Assembly: GCF_042477335.2 (NCBI RefSeq)
Contig: NC_091260.1
Location: forward strand, 51,603,001 to 51,667,000
Reading direction: 5' to 3'
Source of the DNA: Ovis canadensis
Lineage: Eukaryota > Chordata > Mammalia > Artiodactyla > Bovidae
DNA length: 64,000 nt
Shown: in pieces, positions 61,728 through 64,000 of the stretch
Numbering within the stretch: position 1 is the first letter of the stretch
Layout of the letters: each line of letters begins with the position of its first letter
Notes under the pieces: generated by a model
Databases searched by the model: none
Told to the model about the DNA's origin: nothing
Seen by the model: only the letters and a program-made list of their open reading frames with translations
Translations under genes and position numbers: made by a program

Positions 61728-62066
61728 AAGTCGCTTCAGTCGTGTCCGACTCTGTGCTACCCCATAGATGGCAGCCCACCAGGCTCTGCCGTCCCTGGGA
61801 GGTCAGAATTCTATTTATAAATATAATTCACATTTGTAGACATCTTAACATTTTTTGGTCAATTTTAGTCTTCAGGCATTAGCAAAGTAAATACTCAAAA
61901 TACTTAAAATGTCTTGCAGTTCTTTACCTGGCCATTTCATTCAAGTACCTCTCACCGAGCCACTTGTCCATGAGTCTATATACATCAACCGCCTTTATTA
62001 CTAACTCTTCCAGGAAAGCCAATGCTTTTACCTTTATCAGTTCAAGTCGGAACTGTGTAGCTATCT
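11396..62066 (-). CDS. SPEF2: SPEF2 (sperm flagellar protein 2), 3' part of gene, nine coding exons
   Basis: SPEF2 (KPL2) is a large axonemal protein of motile cilia and the sperm tail, needed for the central-pair apparatus and for spermatid tail and head assembly. Loss causes immotile short-tail sperm in pig and mouse (family knowledge). Nine exons were located by splice sites, unbroken phase (139+230+107+183+93+180+240+123+90 nt) and peptide similarity to remembered mammalian SPEF2. Clear conserved strings are [78 protein letters not shown] and [16 protein letters not shown]. Together they encode about 461 residues, the C-terminal quarter of a protein of about 1,800 residues. No frameshift or early stop is seen. 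The 5' exons lie to the right of the window. The first exon seen starts mid-codon, so the start codon is not here. Introns are filled with ruminant repeats, and one holds a nested hAT-derived gene. Confidence 0.97.
11783..11903 (-). mobile_element. Bov-tA SINE, truncated
   Basis: Only the 3' half of the element, in reverse orientation: TTGCTAAGTCATGTCTGACT through ATACTGGAATGGGTTGCCA and CCTTCTC. The tRNA-like head is absent. Confidence 0.8.
12217..12886 (-). mobile_element. BovB LINE, 5'-truncated, with reverse-transcriptase C-terminal frame
   Basis: A 670 bp insertion with a clear target-site duplication AATAGAAGGGG at 12206-12216 and 12887-12897. On the minus strand it ends in the BovB tail (repeated CTGAA). 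It keeps an open frame of about 159 codons at 12724-12245 containing [20 protein letters not shown] and [20 protein letters not shown], the end of BovB ORF2. It has no catalytic RT core, so it is a dead fragment, though fairly young. Confidence 0.92.
14290..14765 (-). mobile_element. MIR SINE split by a Bov-tA
   Basis: Left part up to 14346 and right part from 14536. The right part carries CACGGAGCTAAGCACTTTGT, then TTATTTTATAGATGGGGAAA and GCCCAAGGTCACACAGTTAG, the antisense MIR order. The interruption is the element at 14347-14535. Confidence 0.7.
14347..14535 (-). mobile_element. Bov-tA SINE
   Basis: A reverse-oriented full-length copy ending GAGCCACCACGGAAGCCCC, inserted in a MIR. Target-site duplication TACTATGTAG at 14337-14346 and 14536-14545. 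Confidence 0.92.
16599..16808 (+). mobile_element. Bov-tA SINE
   Basis: Complete copy from GGCTTCCCTGGTGGCTCAGT to an ACAACAACAACA tail. Target-site duplication ATGGTTAGA at 16590-16598 and 16809-16817. Confidence 0.93.
16836..17228 (-). mobile_element. BovB LINE 3' fragment
   Basis: The reverse-oriented BovB end: TCAGTTCAGTTGCTCAGTCA, then CACCAACTCCCAGAGCTTGC and GACTCTCAAGAGTCTACTCC. 5'-truncated, with several internal small changes compared with the copy at 12217. Confidence 0.85.
18170..18545 (+). mobile_element. Ruminant L1 3' end
   Basis: L1 3'-UTR text: ACAGAGAAGAAAGGAGACGC, then GGGGGAGGGAGGCTCACAAG, an AT-rich (TATA)n stretch, and CAATTATCCTCCAATAAAAA before the poly(A). It ends 50 bp short of the penultimate SPEF2 exon. 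Confidence 0.82.
18598..18720 (-). CDS. SPEF2: SPEF2 penultimate coding exon
   Basis: 123 nt, 41 codons, phase 0. The acceptor is TTAATCTTTTTAAG and the donor is CCT|GTGAGT. It encodes [20 protein letters not shown], then [20 protein letters not shown] and P. The intron on its 5' side is only 189 bp. The intron to the terminal exon is about 7.1 kb. Confidence 0.95.
18910..19149 (-). CDS. SPEF2: SPEF2 internal exon, acidic segment
   Basis: 240 nt, 80 codons, phase 0. The acceptor is TTTAATTGCACAG and the donor is GAG|GTTGGT, which is weaker than consensus. It opens with [20 protein letters not shown] and runs through a very acidic stretch to [20 protein letters not shown] and [15 protein letters not shown]. 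The acidic part looks disordered and fast-evolving. The C-terminal part is the conserved helix leading into the last two exons. Confidence 0.95.
19203..19480 (-). mobile_element. Bov-A2 SINE
   Basis: A reverse-oriented dimer starting with CTGCTGCTACTGCTAAGTCA. Target-site duplication AATAGAGATATTTA / AATAGACATATTTA at 19189-19202 and 19481-19494. It lies about 50 bp upstream of the SPEF2 exon acceptor at 19149. Confidence 0.92.
19548..19608 (+). mobile_element. Short BovB/Bov-A 3' remnant
   Basis: GTGTGCTGCAGTCCGTGAGG, then CTGAACACGACTTAGTGACT: only the last 60 bases of the shared BovB/Bov-A 3' sequence. Confidence 0.55.
19685..19985 (+). mobile_element. Ruminant L1 3' end
   Basis: TATAGCTGAATCACTTTGCT, then GTACACCTGAAACTAACACA and GCATTGTAGATCAATTATAC before TTCAGTAAAAAATAATAG: a standard L1 3'-UTR end. 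Confidence 0.82.
20124..20334 (-). mobile_element. Bov-tA SINE
   Basis: Reverse-oriented copy ending GCCCCCTGGGAAGCCCC. Target-site duplication AGATATACTGTAT / AGATACACTGTAT at 20111-20123 and 20335-20347. Confidence 0.9.
21001..22259. mobile_element. Solo LTR (ERV, betaretrovirus-like), copy 1
   Basis: Starts TGCTGGGGTCCAGCCC and ends GCTGGCTCCCAGCA, giving the terminal inverted repeat TGCTGGG...CCCAGCA. It is flanked by a perfect 6-bp duplication AAATAC (20995-21000 and 22260-22265), the duplication size of class II (ERVK-like) elements. About 1.26 kb with no gag, pol or env, so a recombined solo LTR. An antisense AATAAA near 21070 suggests its own sense strand is minus. Confidence 0.82.
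22490..23745. mobile_element. Solo LTR of the same family, copy 2
   Basis: Starts TGTTGGGGTCCAGCCCCAGT and ends CATGCTGGCTCCTGGCA. It aligns along its whole length with copy 1: GGCCTGTTAACACTTTATGG compares with GGCCAATTAACATTTTATGG, and both hold the TTGGGCTCCCTCTC motif. Flanks ATTTGC / TCTTGC agree at 4 of 6 bases, a decayed duplication. About 1.26 kb, no internal retroviral genes. Clearly diverged from copy 1. Confidence 0.8.
24305..24582 (+). mobile_element. Bov-A2 SINE
   Basis: A complete dimer ending GACTTAGCAGCAGCAACAGC. Target-site duplication around AGGAAGCTT on both sides (about 24293 and 24583). Confidence 0.9.
26379..26506 (+). mobile_element. Bov-A2 monomer
   Basis: Only the second monomer (GGGAGAAGGAAATGGCAACC through ACTTAGCAGCAGCA). 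Target-site duplication GTGCAGCCTCC / GTGTAGCCTCC at 26368-26378 and 26507-26517. Confidence 0.88.
26795..27260 (+). mobile_element. L2 LINE fragment
   Basis: Diverged L2 3' text: CCTGCTCCAGTGCCTTCTCA, then TCTCTGGGCCTTTGCCTGT and CACCTTCTGTGAAGCCCC. Boundaries are approximate. Confidence 0.5.
27652..27816 (-). mobile_element. Bov-tA SINE with internal deletion
   Basis: CAGTCACTCAGTTGTGTCCT jumps directly to CTGTCCATGAGATCTTCCAG, losing the middle of the body, then ends GAGCCACCAGGGAAGCCCTG. Confidence 0.85.
28243..28474 (-). mobile_element. Bov-tA SINE
   Basis: Reverse-oriented: GTGCTAAGTCATTTCAGTCG, then GACCCCATGGACTGTAGCCT and a head ending GTCACCTGGGAAGCCCTGG. Confidence 0.88.
29583..29762 (-). 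CDS. SPEF2: SPEF2 internal exon
   Basis: 180 nt, 60 codons, phase 0. The acceptor is TTTTTTGTGTGACAG and the donor is AAAG|GTAATT. It encodes [20 protein letters not shown], then [20 protein letters not shown] and [12 protein letters not shown], ending MPHPVAAK. The last dozen residues diverge from the human protein I remember, while the core is strongly conserved. Confidence 0.96.
30044..30085. repeat. (TG)n microsatellite
   Basis: About 17 uninterrupted TG units followed by TATG repeats. It sits directly between an L1-like scrap (29990-30043, AGAATGAAGTAAATCAGAAA) and a Bov-tA. Confidence 0.88.
30090..30245 (+). mobile_element. Bov-tA SINE, 5' part missing
   Basis: GGTTTGATCCCTGGGTCAGG through GAGCTACAGTCCATGGGTTT. 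The tRNA-like head before GGTTTGATCC is replaced by the microsatellite. Confidence 0.8.
30815..31060 (+). mobile_element. Rearranged or nested Bov-tA pair
   Basis: A partial copy ending at CCTACTCCAGTATTCTTGG is immediately followed by a second head GGGCTTCCCTTGTGGCTCAG and a body ending GACACAATTGAGCGACTTTC. Either a tandem insertion or a dimeric variant. Confidence 0.8.
31198..31403 (-). mobile_element. Ruminant L1 3' end
   Basis: Starts as oligo-T then AATTGGAGTATAATTACTTT, CTCCCTATACTACACAGTAG and CTATCTGTTGTACACATCAT: the antisense L1 3' UTR. Confidence 0.82.
33215..34520 (+). mobile_element. BovB LINE (endonuclease region), interrupted by an L1
   Basis: Two halves, 33215-33495 and 34087-34520, read in order through the BovB endonuclease domain: [20 protein letters not shown] and [14 protein letters not shown], then after the interruption text such as GAAGTAGGCCAAAGGCTAAC and CTCAGGAGACAGCTCTACAC. 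Frame breaks show it is inactive. The gap is filled exactly by the element at 33496-34071. Confidence 0.88.
33496..34071 (+). mobile_element. 5'-truncated L1 inserted in BovB
   Basis: Ruminant L1 3' end (CAGAGTGAAGTAAGCCAGAA, GATTTGGGAGAATGACATTC, GCTTGGGGCTGGTGCATGGG) with a long A-rich tail from about 33845. Target-site duplication AAAAATGACAGAATG at 33481-33495 and 34072-34086, entirely BovB sequence. Confidence 0.92.
35225..35420 (-). mobile_element. MIR SINE
   Basis: Antisense MIR order: TTACTGTGTGCTGATCACTG, then CGGCACAGAGAGGTTAGGTA and CTCACAGCTTGTCAGCCA. Confidence 0.62.
35560..35760 (-). mobile_element. BovB LINE 3' fragment
   Basis: GCTAAGTCATGTCCGATTCT, then CCTGTCCTTCACCAAGTTTG, ATCGTTCCCAGCATCAGGGT and a break after TTTTCCAGCGAATCTG. 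Short and diverged. Confidence 0.75.
36545..36622. mobile_element. Mariner-type hairpin fragment
   Basis: GGCCAAAGTGTTCGTTTAGG faces AAGCCCAAATGAATTTTTTGGCC across a short loop, so the 70-odd bases form an imperfect palindrome. This is the end-to-end deletion form of ruminant mariner (terminal repeat like TTGGCCAAAAAGTTCGTT). Confidence 0.72.
36772..36895 (-). mobile_element. MIR SINE fragment
   Basis: AGATGAGAAAAGTGAAGCCC, then AGATCACATGGGAGTTAACA: the antisense MIR core. Confidence 0.55.
36942..37152 (-). mobile_element. Bov-tA SINE
   Basis: Reverse-oriented: CAGTTGCTCGGTCTTGTTTG through GTTGGGCATTTCCTTCTAC to a head at CACTAGTACCATGTGGG. It ends about 140 bp from SPEF2 exon 37292-37384. 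Confidence 0.88.
37292..37384 (-). CDS. SPEF2: SPEF2 internal exon
   Basis: 93 nt, 31 codons, phase 0 at both ends. The acceptor is TTGTTTTTTTGTGTAG and the donor is GAG|GTAATT. It encodes [17 protein letters not shown], then [14 protein letters not shown]. It sits between two Bov-tA SINEs of opposite orientation (36942-37152 minus and 37760-37955 plus). Confidence 0.96.
37760..37955 (+). mobile_element. Bov-tA SINE
   Basis: CATGGCTCAGACAATAAAGA, AACCTGCAATGCAGGAGATC and GGACATGACTGAGGGACTAA: complete body, head slightly short. Confidence 0.87.
38190..38645 (+). mobile_element. L2 LINE fragment
   Basis: Diverged L2 text: CCAGATCCAGCTTAAATTAC, then CCTCAGAGAGGTCCTCTCAT and GTATTAATTCCTTGGG, including a local 20-base tandem duplication (TTTGCTATTAAACAGGTATT) at about 38592-38635. 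Confidence 0.55.
39046..39262 (+). mobile_element. Bov-tA SINE
   Basis: GGCTTCCCTGGTGGCTTAGA to CATGACTGAGTAACTAACAC. A duplication CACTCCATGG / CTACTCCATGG borders it. Confidence 0.9.
39379..39440. repeat. (TA)n/(CA)n microsatellite
   Basis: TA repeat of about 20 bases, TGTG, a second TA run, then CA repeats and TACATACATG. A likely length polymorphism. Confidence 0.85.
39612..39815 (+). mobile_element. Bov-tA SINE
   Basis: AGCTTCACTGGTAGCTCAGT, GACCCGGGTTCCATCCCTAG, then a body ending CAGACACGATTTAGCAACTG. Confidence 0.88.
39845..40060 (+). mobile_element. Bov-tA SINE
   Basis: A second copy 30 bp after the previous one, same strand: GGCTTCTCTGGTGTCTCAGA to GAGATGACTGAGCCACTGAC. Confidence 0.88.
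40374..40588 (-). mobile_element. Bov-tA SINE
   Basis: Reverse-oriented: GTTCAGTCGTGTCTGACTCT to the head CGCTGAGCCACCTGGGAAAT. With the plus copies at 39612 and 39845 it forms a potential inverted-repeat hairpin. Confidence 0.88.
40640..41470 (+). mobile_element. Old L1/HAL1-like tract
   Basis: CAGATTCAAGAAGCTCAGTG, then CACTAATCAAACTGCTGAAA and CCAGCAATAAAGAGG resemble a common old L1-type passage. The remainder is A-rich and poorly assignable. Confidence 0.4.
43091..43290 (-). mobile_element. Bov-tA SINE
   Basis: Reverse-oriented: GTTCAGTTGCTCAGCCGTGT to GATTCTTTGCCACTTTAGGG. About 850 bp downstream of SPEF2 exon 44139-44321. Confidence 0.87.
44139..44321 (-). CDS. SPEF2: SPEF2 internal exon with weak donor
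   Basis: 183 nt, 61 codons, phase 0 at both ends, so skipping would keep the frame. The acceptor is TTTTCTTCTAG. It encodes [20 protein letters not shown], then [20 protein letters not shown] and TVTYEQYKQ. The donor is CAG|GTCACT, which has GT but departs from consensus at the four bases that follow. Read-through into the intron adds VTPGPWWH and then stops. Confidence 0.95.
44569..44790 (+). mobile_element. Bov-tA SINE
   Basis: GATTTCCCAGGTGGCACTAG to CACGATTGAAGTGACTTAGC plus a CA-rich tail. It lies between SPEF2 exons 44321 and 45420. Confidence 0.88.
45131..45310 (+). mobile_element. Bov-tA SINE, head missing
   Basis: CTGCCTACAATGCAGGAGAC to GACACAACTGAGTGACTTCA. It begins inside the tRNA-derived part, 110 bp from the SPEF2 exon at 45420. 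Confidence 0.85.
45420..45526 (-). CDS. SPEF2: SPEF2 internal exon
   Basis: 107 nt. The acceptor is TTGTATTGTAG and the donor is GAA|GTAAGC. It encodes [20 protein letters not shown], then [16 protein letters not shown], matching the SPEF2 continuation after IAPKG. It ends in phase 0. The intron before it (45527-58378) contains the nested hAT-like gene. Confidence 0.96.
47166..47171 (-). promoter_or_regulatory. Candidate polyadenylation signal for the hAT-like gene
   Basis: AATAAA on the minus strand, about 315 bases downstream of the hAT-like stop codon. If used, it would give the nested gene its own 3' end inside the SPEF2 intron. This is motif evidence only. Confidence 0.35.
47486..47840 (-). 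CDS. hAT-like gene, exon 5 with hATC dimerisation segment and stop
   Basis: 355 nt. The acceptor is TTTTTTCTCCTAG and the stop is TAA at 47488-47486. It encodes [20 protein letters not shown], the hATC core [20 protein letters not shown] and [20 protein letters not shown], then a Ser/Asp/Glu-rich tail ending SLGESDE. The Gly in AEAGR replaces the usual Glu of the hAT signature. Confidence 0.85.
47486..50055 (-). CDS. Nested hAT-superfamily transposase-derived gene, five exons, about 713 codons
   Basis: An intact spliced frame inside a SPEF2 intron, same strand: exons 50055-48820, 48693-48476, 48359-48151, 48053-47930 and 47840-47486. Order of parts: a basic N-terminus; a TTF/BED-like zinc finger ([10 protein letters not shown], then AHHLSEAH, residues about 80-120); an RNase-H-like core with [11 protein letters not shown] and [12 protein letters not shown] supplying two acidic residues; CFAHHLELS; and a hATC segment [20 protein letters not shown] ending [12 protein letters not shown]. 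This layout is that of hAT transposases and of domesticated relatives such as ZNF862 or ZBED genes. Where hATs normally have an acidic-Arg pair (AExER), it has AEAGR, so the third catalytic acid seems lost. Introns are 89-126 bp and all phases join. The role is unknown; DNA or chromatin binding is the default inference. ATG at 50055 is the first in frame, but an upstream exon is possible. Alternative: a fortuitously intact relic transposon. Confidence 0.82.
47930..48053 (-). CDS. hAT-like gene, exon 4
   Basis: 124 nt. I chose the acceptor ATCGATTGCAG|AA over the upstream CTGTCAG because only it keeps the phase, giving WPAKINQ joined to [20 protein letters not shown]. The donor is CTAG|GTAAGC. 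It then encodes [20 protein letters not shown]. The intron to exon 5 is 89 bp. Confidence 0.8.
48151..48359 (-). CDS. hAT-like gene, exon 3
   Basis: 209 nt. The acceptor is TTTTCCCCTCCTAG and the donor is CAAG|GTAACC. It encodes [20 protein letters not shown], then [19 protein letters not shown] and [10 protein letters not shown]. It ends on the first base of a Glu codon completed in exon 4. The intron is 97 bp. Confidence 0.8.
48476..48693 (-). CDS. hAT-like gene, exon 2
   Basis: 218 nt. The acceptor is CCTGTGTTGCAG and the donor is AAG|GTGAGG. It encodes [20 protein letters not shown], then [20 protein letters not shown], a helical segment typical of the insertion region of hAT cores. It ends in phase 2. 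The intron to exon 3 is 116 bp. Confidence 0.82.
48820..50055 (-). CDS. hAT-like gene, exon 1 (412 codons)
   Basis: 1,236 nt of open frame from ATG to the donor TCA|GTAAGT. It holds the zinc finger (Cys-x2-Cys then a His pair) and most of the RNase-H-like core. From about 48890 to 49790 it is rich in CpG (for example around 49258-49340 and 49480-49640), unlike the AT-rich DNA on either side. A possible internal acceptor lies near 49992 (TTTTAAAG before GCAGGG), so the true 5' end is uncertain. Confidence 0.85.
50103..50340 (-). mobile_element. MIR SINE
   Basis: CTCCAAGGGCTTTATATCAT, then TAAGGCACAGAAAGGGTAAT and CTTGTCCAGGGTCACAGTGG in antisense MIR order, about 50 bp upstream of the hAT-like ATG. 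An old insertion here limits how far the hAT copy can extend on that side. Confidence 0.62.
50600..50795 (+). mobile_element. Ruminant L1 3' end
   Basis: AGCTCAGTGCTCTGTGATGA, AGCTCAAGAGGGAGGGGATA, then ACAGCAGAAACCAACACAAC and an A-rich end. Confidence 0.85.
52085..52212 (-). mobile_element. Bov-tA SINE, truncated
   Basis: GCGTGAAAGTGTTAGTCGCT to GGGTAGCCATTTCCTTCTCC, no tRNA head. Duplication CTTTTCTAAGAA at 52073-52084 and 52213-52224. Confidence 0.9.
52571..52745 (+). mobile_element. Bov-tA SINE
   Basis: GGGCTTCCCAGGTGGTGCAG, then a deletion before GGTTGGGAAGATCCCCTGG, ending CCAGACACGCCTGAATGACT. Confidence 0.85.
53607..53812 (-). mobile_element. Bov-tA SINE
   Basis: Reverse-oriented: TGTCAATTAGTCGTGTCTGA to CCGGTGAACCACCAGGAAAG. 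Confidence 0.85.
53970..54165 (-). mobile_element. MIR SINE
   Basis: AGTGTGCCAGATACTTTTAA, AGCACTTTACAAACATTAAT, then TTCAGATGAGGAAAGTGTGA in antisense MIR order. Confidence 0.7.
56274..56395 (+). mobile_element. Bov-A/Bov-tA 3' monomer
   Basis: GGAGAAGGAAATGGCAACCC to ACACAACTGAGCGACATCAC. A near-duplicate CATATTATAT is found on both sides. Confidence 0.82.
56603..56712 (-). mobile_element. CHR-type tRNA-Glu SINE
   Basis: Antisense CHR text: CTTTTTGGCCACTCCTTGCA, then CCAGGGATTGAACCAGTGCC and GACCACTAGGGAAGTCC. Target-site duplication TGTAATTTATT at 56592-56602 and 56713-56723. This SINE class is shared by ruminants, hippos and whales, so it is older than the Bov-tA copies. Confidence 0.88.
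57560..57700 (+). mobile_element. MIR SINE fragment
   Basis: CTATGTGACCATAGGCAAGT, then CTGCCACTCAGTATCCTGAC and CATAAAACGGAGATGATGAT: the sense MIR core. Confidence 0.65.
58379..58608 (-). CDS. SPEF2: SPEF2 internal exon
   Basis: 230 nt. The acceptor is TTCTATTTTCAG and the donor is AAAG|GTAGGA. It encodes [19 protein letters not shown] and onward through the proline-rich linker [17 protein letters not shown] to [11 protein letters not shown]. This is the most recognisable SPEF2 exon in the window. It ends on the first base of a Gly codon completed by the exon at 45526. Confidence 0.97.
59214..59418 (-). mobile_element. Bov-tA SINE
   Basis: Reverse-oriented: GGTATTGTTTAGTTGTGTCT to TACCACTGAGTCATCTGGGA. 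Confidence 0.87.
59465..59640 (+). mobile_element. MIR SINE fragment
   Basis: GTGGTGCAGTGGAAAGAACC, then CCTTGAGTTAGTGACTTAAG and CTCTCCAAATTCCTCATTTT fit the sense MIR order. Confidence 0.5.
59674..59937 (+). mobile_element. Bov-A2 SINE
   Basis: CGGAGAAGGCAATGGCACCT to GCGACTTAGCAGCAGC, with the standard two monomers. Target-site duplication AGGGATTATAGTT at 59661-59673 and 59938-59950. Confidence 0.93.
60386..60440 (+). mobile_element. BovB 3' tail scrap
   Basis: AGTGCAAAGAGTCGGACATG, then GAACTGAATTGAACTGAACT: the terminal 50 bases of BovB with its pentamer tail. Confidence 0.7.
61691..61800 (-). mobile_element. Bov-A2 stub with (CTG)n expansion
   Basis: A run of twelve CTG units (61693-61728) followed by CTAAGTCGCTTCAGTCGTGT and CTCTGCCGTCCCTGGGA. 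The CTG run is the expanded 3' tail of a reverse-oriented Bov-A2, cut after about 75 bases of body. Confidence 0.85.
61928..62066 (-). CDS. SPEF2: SPEF2 internal exon (first in window)
   Basis: 139 nt. The acceptor is a T/A-rich tract ending in TAG and the donor is CAG|GTAAAG. It reads [20 protein letters not shown], then [18 protein letters not shown]. The first two bases complete a Glu codon begun in an exon beyond the window. The last two bases (AG) join the T opening the next exon to give Ser. A helical, charged segment. The exact acceptor could be two bases further in. Confidence 0.93.
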
Positions 62067-62559
62067 CTATTTAAAAAAGAAATAAAAATGTTTTTAATGT
62101 TTTATATGGCATGAACTTTCTGATGAACCAAATTCAATTTTGAACCAATTATGCTTTAGTTTGTGGAAATTTTGGCACATCTTTGATATACTAACATGGA
62201 TAATTAATAACCTATCCACGTTGGAAACAAAACAGCATGTAGTAGAGTCCTTTGACAGTTTACTTATTATTATAAGTAAAAAATTATAATTCAATTTTAC
62301 ATATAATTGCACTTTATCATATACCATTTGATAAATTGGGATGGGAAAACAGAAATAGATAATTTCTGAATTTCAAAAAGGGGGAGGCTAACTAAGTCTC
62401 TTGATCTCTCTTCTTAGAACCTTGGGAAGGCGACACCATGTTCTTCAGCACAGGTGAGAGGAGGGTGAAGCCCATGGTCCCAGGGCCCGTTGATATTCTG
62501 GGCACACGGTGAGGTCTGTGATTTCCCTCTAAAATATCTGTCCAATCCTTCTTCTTTAC

Positions 62560-63155
62560 TTTTTCTATTGCCACGTTTTGACACTGATTTATGTCTCGCC
62601 TCCACTACAGCAACCACCTCCATCCTGCTTTCTCTAAGTTCCCTTTCCCACCTCAAACCCAAATCTACCTGGCCCAGAGTGACCCGTCTCACCTGCCTGC
62701 ACACATGCTTCTGGGCACTTTCTGCCCAGAATTCTTTACTAGCTCCCAGTTGCCATAAGGGAAACGGAACTTTCTGGACAGGGCCTATGTGACCCTCCAT
62801 CTCCCAGATCCCTCGTTTCCAGAATGTGCCTCAGACTCCCCAGCTACTCCCCATCGGTGGGTCACCTAGTTCCCCTCCCCAATCTGTGCCCTCATCGTCC
62901 CCTGCACACATTTCTCACATTCTTCTTGTTCAGCTCAAGCATGAATTCAACTGCTCGGAAGTCTTTCTTGACTTCCTGCTTTTGCCCTTTGTCCTGTCCA
63001 CCGAGCTCCAATATCACAACATATTGTAAGTGATCATTTGCAGTTCTGTTCCTCTCTATTTTTTTTCTTTTGATGCTTTGTGTTTGTGTATATATGTGTA
63101 TATTTTTTTCACCTACTGTAGGACTGGCATATAGTAGAAACTCAGAAAACCTTTA
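62560..63155 (+). mobile_element. L2 LINE fragment
   Basis: CAGCAACCACCTCCATCCTG, then CTGGGCACTTTCTGCCCAGA and a later CTACTGTAGGACTGGCATAT fit a diverged L2 3' region. The open frames here are incidental. Confidence 0.55.
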
Positions 63156-63819
63156 CTGTGTAAATATGTGAATTCAGCCACACTAGGAACCACGTATGCA
63201 ATGAACTGAAGGATGACGTATACTTAGCTACTGAAAGCAGATGTGGGAACAGGCAATGTGACAGGCATGTGTCTTGACTCCCTGTGTTCAACATCCTTCA
63301 GATTTTACTCTTGGAAATAAGAAAACAGGGGGTAGGAGGATGAAGAGAGGGGAGAAAAGGAGAGAATCAAGGGATGGAAAGTATCTTTAGTGGCTAATCA
63401 TCATTGAGTAGTTAATGGGTCCCAGCATATCCAACGCTGCATTTTTATGGTTTTGACATCTAGTATATTGACCATGGCTTCTTTCCAATGAGGATACTTT
63501 GGTTTAATTTCTCGATCTTTTCAAATTCTGTTTTGAATTGTGTTATAAAACACCTGGAAGAGTCAGGAGGAGATTATGTCGTATAAAATTGTCGCTCTCC
63601 ATAGGGAAGGAGGCCCTTGAATGTTATTGATCCGTCACTAACTCTTCCATGGGGTCTACTCCCAAGAGCTCCCTTTCAGGACTGGTTAACCTTTAGTCAG
63701 AGTTTACTCGCCTAATGAGATGCCTAAATTATTCTTATTATATTATAGAAGCATAACCTTAAGCCTTCTTTCAGCCTGTAAATTCACACCAACTCTAAAT
63801 ATTGCTTCTGTTTTTTGAC

Positions 63820-64000
63820 TTTGAGATTTTAATTACTGCTGATTGCAGCCATGAAATTAAAAGACGCTTACTCCTTGGAAGGAAAGTTATGACCAACATA
63901 GATAGTATATTGAAAAGCAGAGATATTACTTTGCCAACAAAGGTCCGTCTAGTCAAGGCTATGGTTTTTCCAGTGGTCATGTATGGATGTAAGTGTTGGA
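63820..64000 (+). mobile_element. BovB LINE, cut by window end
   Basis: GATTGCAGCCATGAAATTAA, then GGAAAGTTATGACCAACATA and CTAGTCAAGGCTATGGTTTT: sense BovB ORF2 text. It covers the same stretch as part of the copy at 12217-12886 in reverse. Confidence 0.9.

Larger units (their letters stand above)
58609..61927 (-). other. SPEF2: SPEF2 intron
   Basis: About 3.3 kb with two full SINEs, a BovB tail scrap, a MIR, a TG/GA microsatellite near 60835-60870 and a Bov-A2 stub. Bases 58610-59210 and 60450-61680 are otherwise unassigned. Confidence 0.75.
62067..64000 (-). other. SPEF2: SPEF2 intron, continuing past the window
   Basis: No further SPEF2 exon was recognised between the acceptor at 62067 and the window end. 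It holds an L2 fragment and the beginning of a BovB. Bases 63160-63820 are unassigned. Confidence 0.65.

Noticed and set aside
62414..62800. 128-codon minus-strand frame near the right edge, considered as a further SPEF2 exon
   Set aside because: The sequence lies in an L2 fragment, does not match remembered SPEF2, and lacks a phase-compatible donor joining to 62066.
1..64000. CRISPR arrays, operons, ribosome-binding sites, tRNA or rRNA genes
   Set aside because: The window is vertebrate nuclear DNA. The only tRNA-like sequences are SINE heads, and the only short regular repeats are microsatellites.

Overview
This is mammalian nuclear DNA from a ruminant, almost certainly a bovid (cattle, sheep, goat or a close relative). 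It is full of ruminant-specific interspersed repeats: tRNA-derived Bov-tA SINEs, Bov-A2 SINEs, the LINE BovB, the 3' ends of ruminant L1, a ruminant mariner fragment and endogenous-retrovirus LTRs. Older mammalian MIR and L2 copies lie between them. Nothing bacterial is present. Nearly all long open frames are SINE or LINE read-through.

The host gene is the 3' part of SPEF2 (sperm flagellar protein 2), on the minus strand. Nine coding exons can be placed base by base from AG/GT splice sites, reading phase and similarity to remembered mammalian SPEF2. In transcript order they are 62066-61928, 58608-58379, 45526-45420, 44321-44139, 37384-37292, 29762-29583, 19149-18910, 18720-18598 and the terminal exon 11485-11396, which ends in TGA. 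A poly(A) signal follows at 11146-11141. The phases chain without a break and give about 461 codons, so this copy looks intact. The upstream exons lie beyond 64000. The bases left of about 11115 are downstream intergenic DNA, where IL7R would be expected next in the mammalian gene order.

The most unusual object is a second, nested gene on the same strand at 50055-47486, inside the 12.9 kb SPEF2 intron 45527-58378. It is an intact five-exon reading frame of about 713 codons for a hAT-superfamily transposase-like protein with an N-terminal zinc finger, an RNase-H-like core and a C-terminal hATC dimerisation segment. Its four introns are only 89-126 bp long, with good splice sites and perfectly chained phases. 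It is therefore a DNA-level copy rather than a processed one. The first exon is rich in CpG compared with its AT-rich surroundings. The residue that aligns with the third catalytic acid of hAT transposases appears to be glycine. This fits a host-domesticated, catalytically dead protein better than a live transposon.

Region by region: 1-11115 is intergenic with scattered SINEs, MIR, L2 and an L1 tail. From 11116 to 18597 are the SPEF2 terminal exon, its 3' UTR and the last intron, which holds two BovB pieces. The intron 19150-29582 carries two solo LTRs of one family only 230 bp apart, each with its own target-site duplication. The intron 29763-37291 contains a BovB interrupted by an L1 and a mariner hairpin. 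Exons 37292-37384 and 44139-44321 both keep the frame if skipped and are both bracketed by oppositely oriented Bov-tA copies. From 45527 to 58378 is the hAT-bearing intron. The window ends at 64000 inside another BovB.
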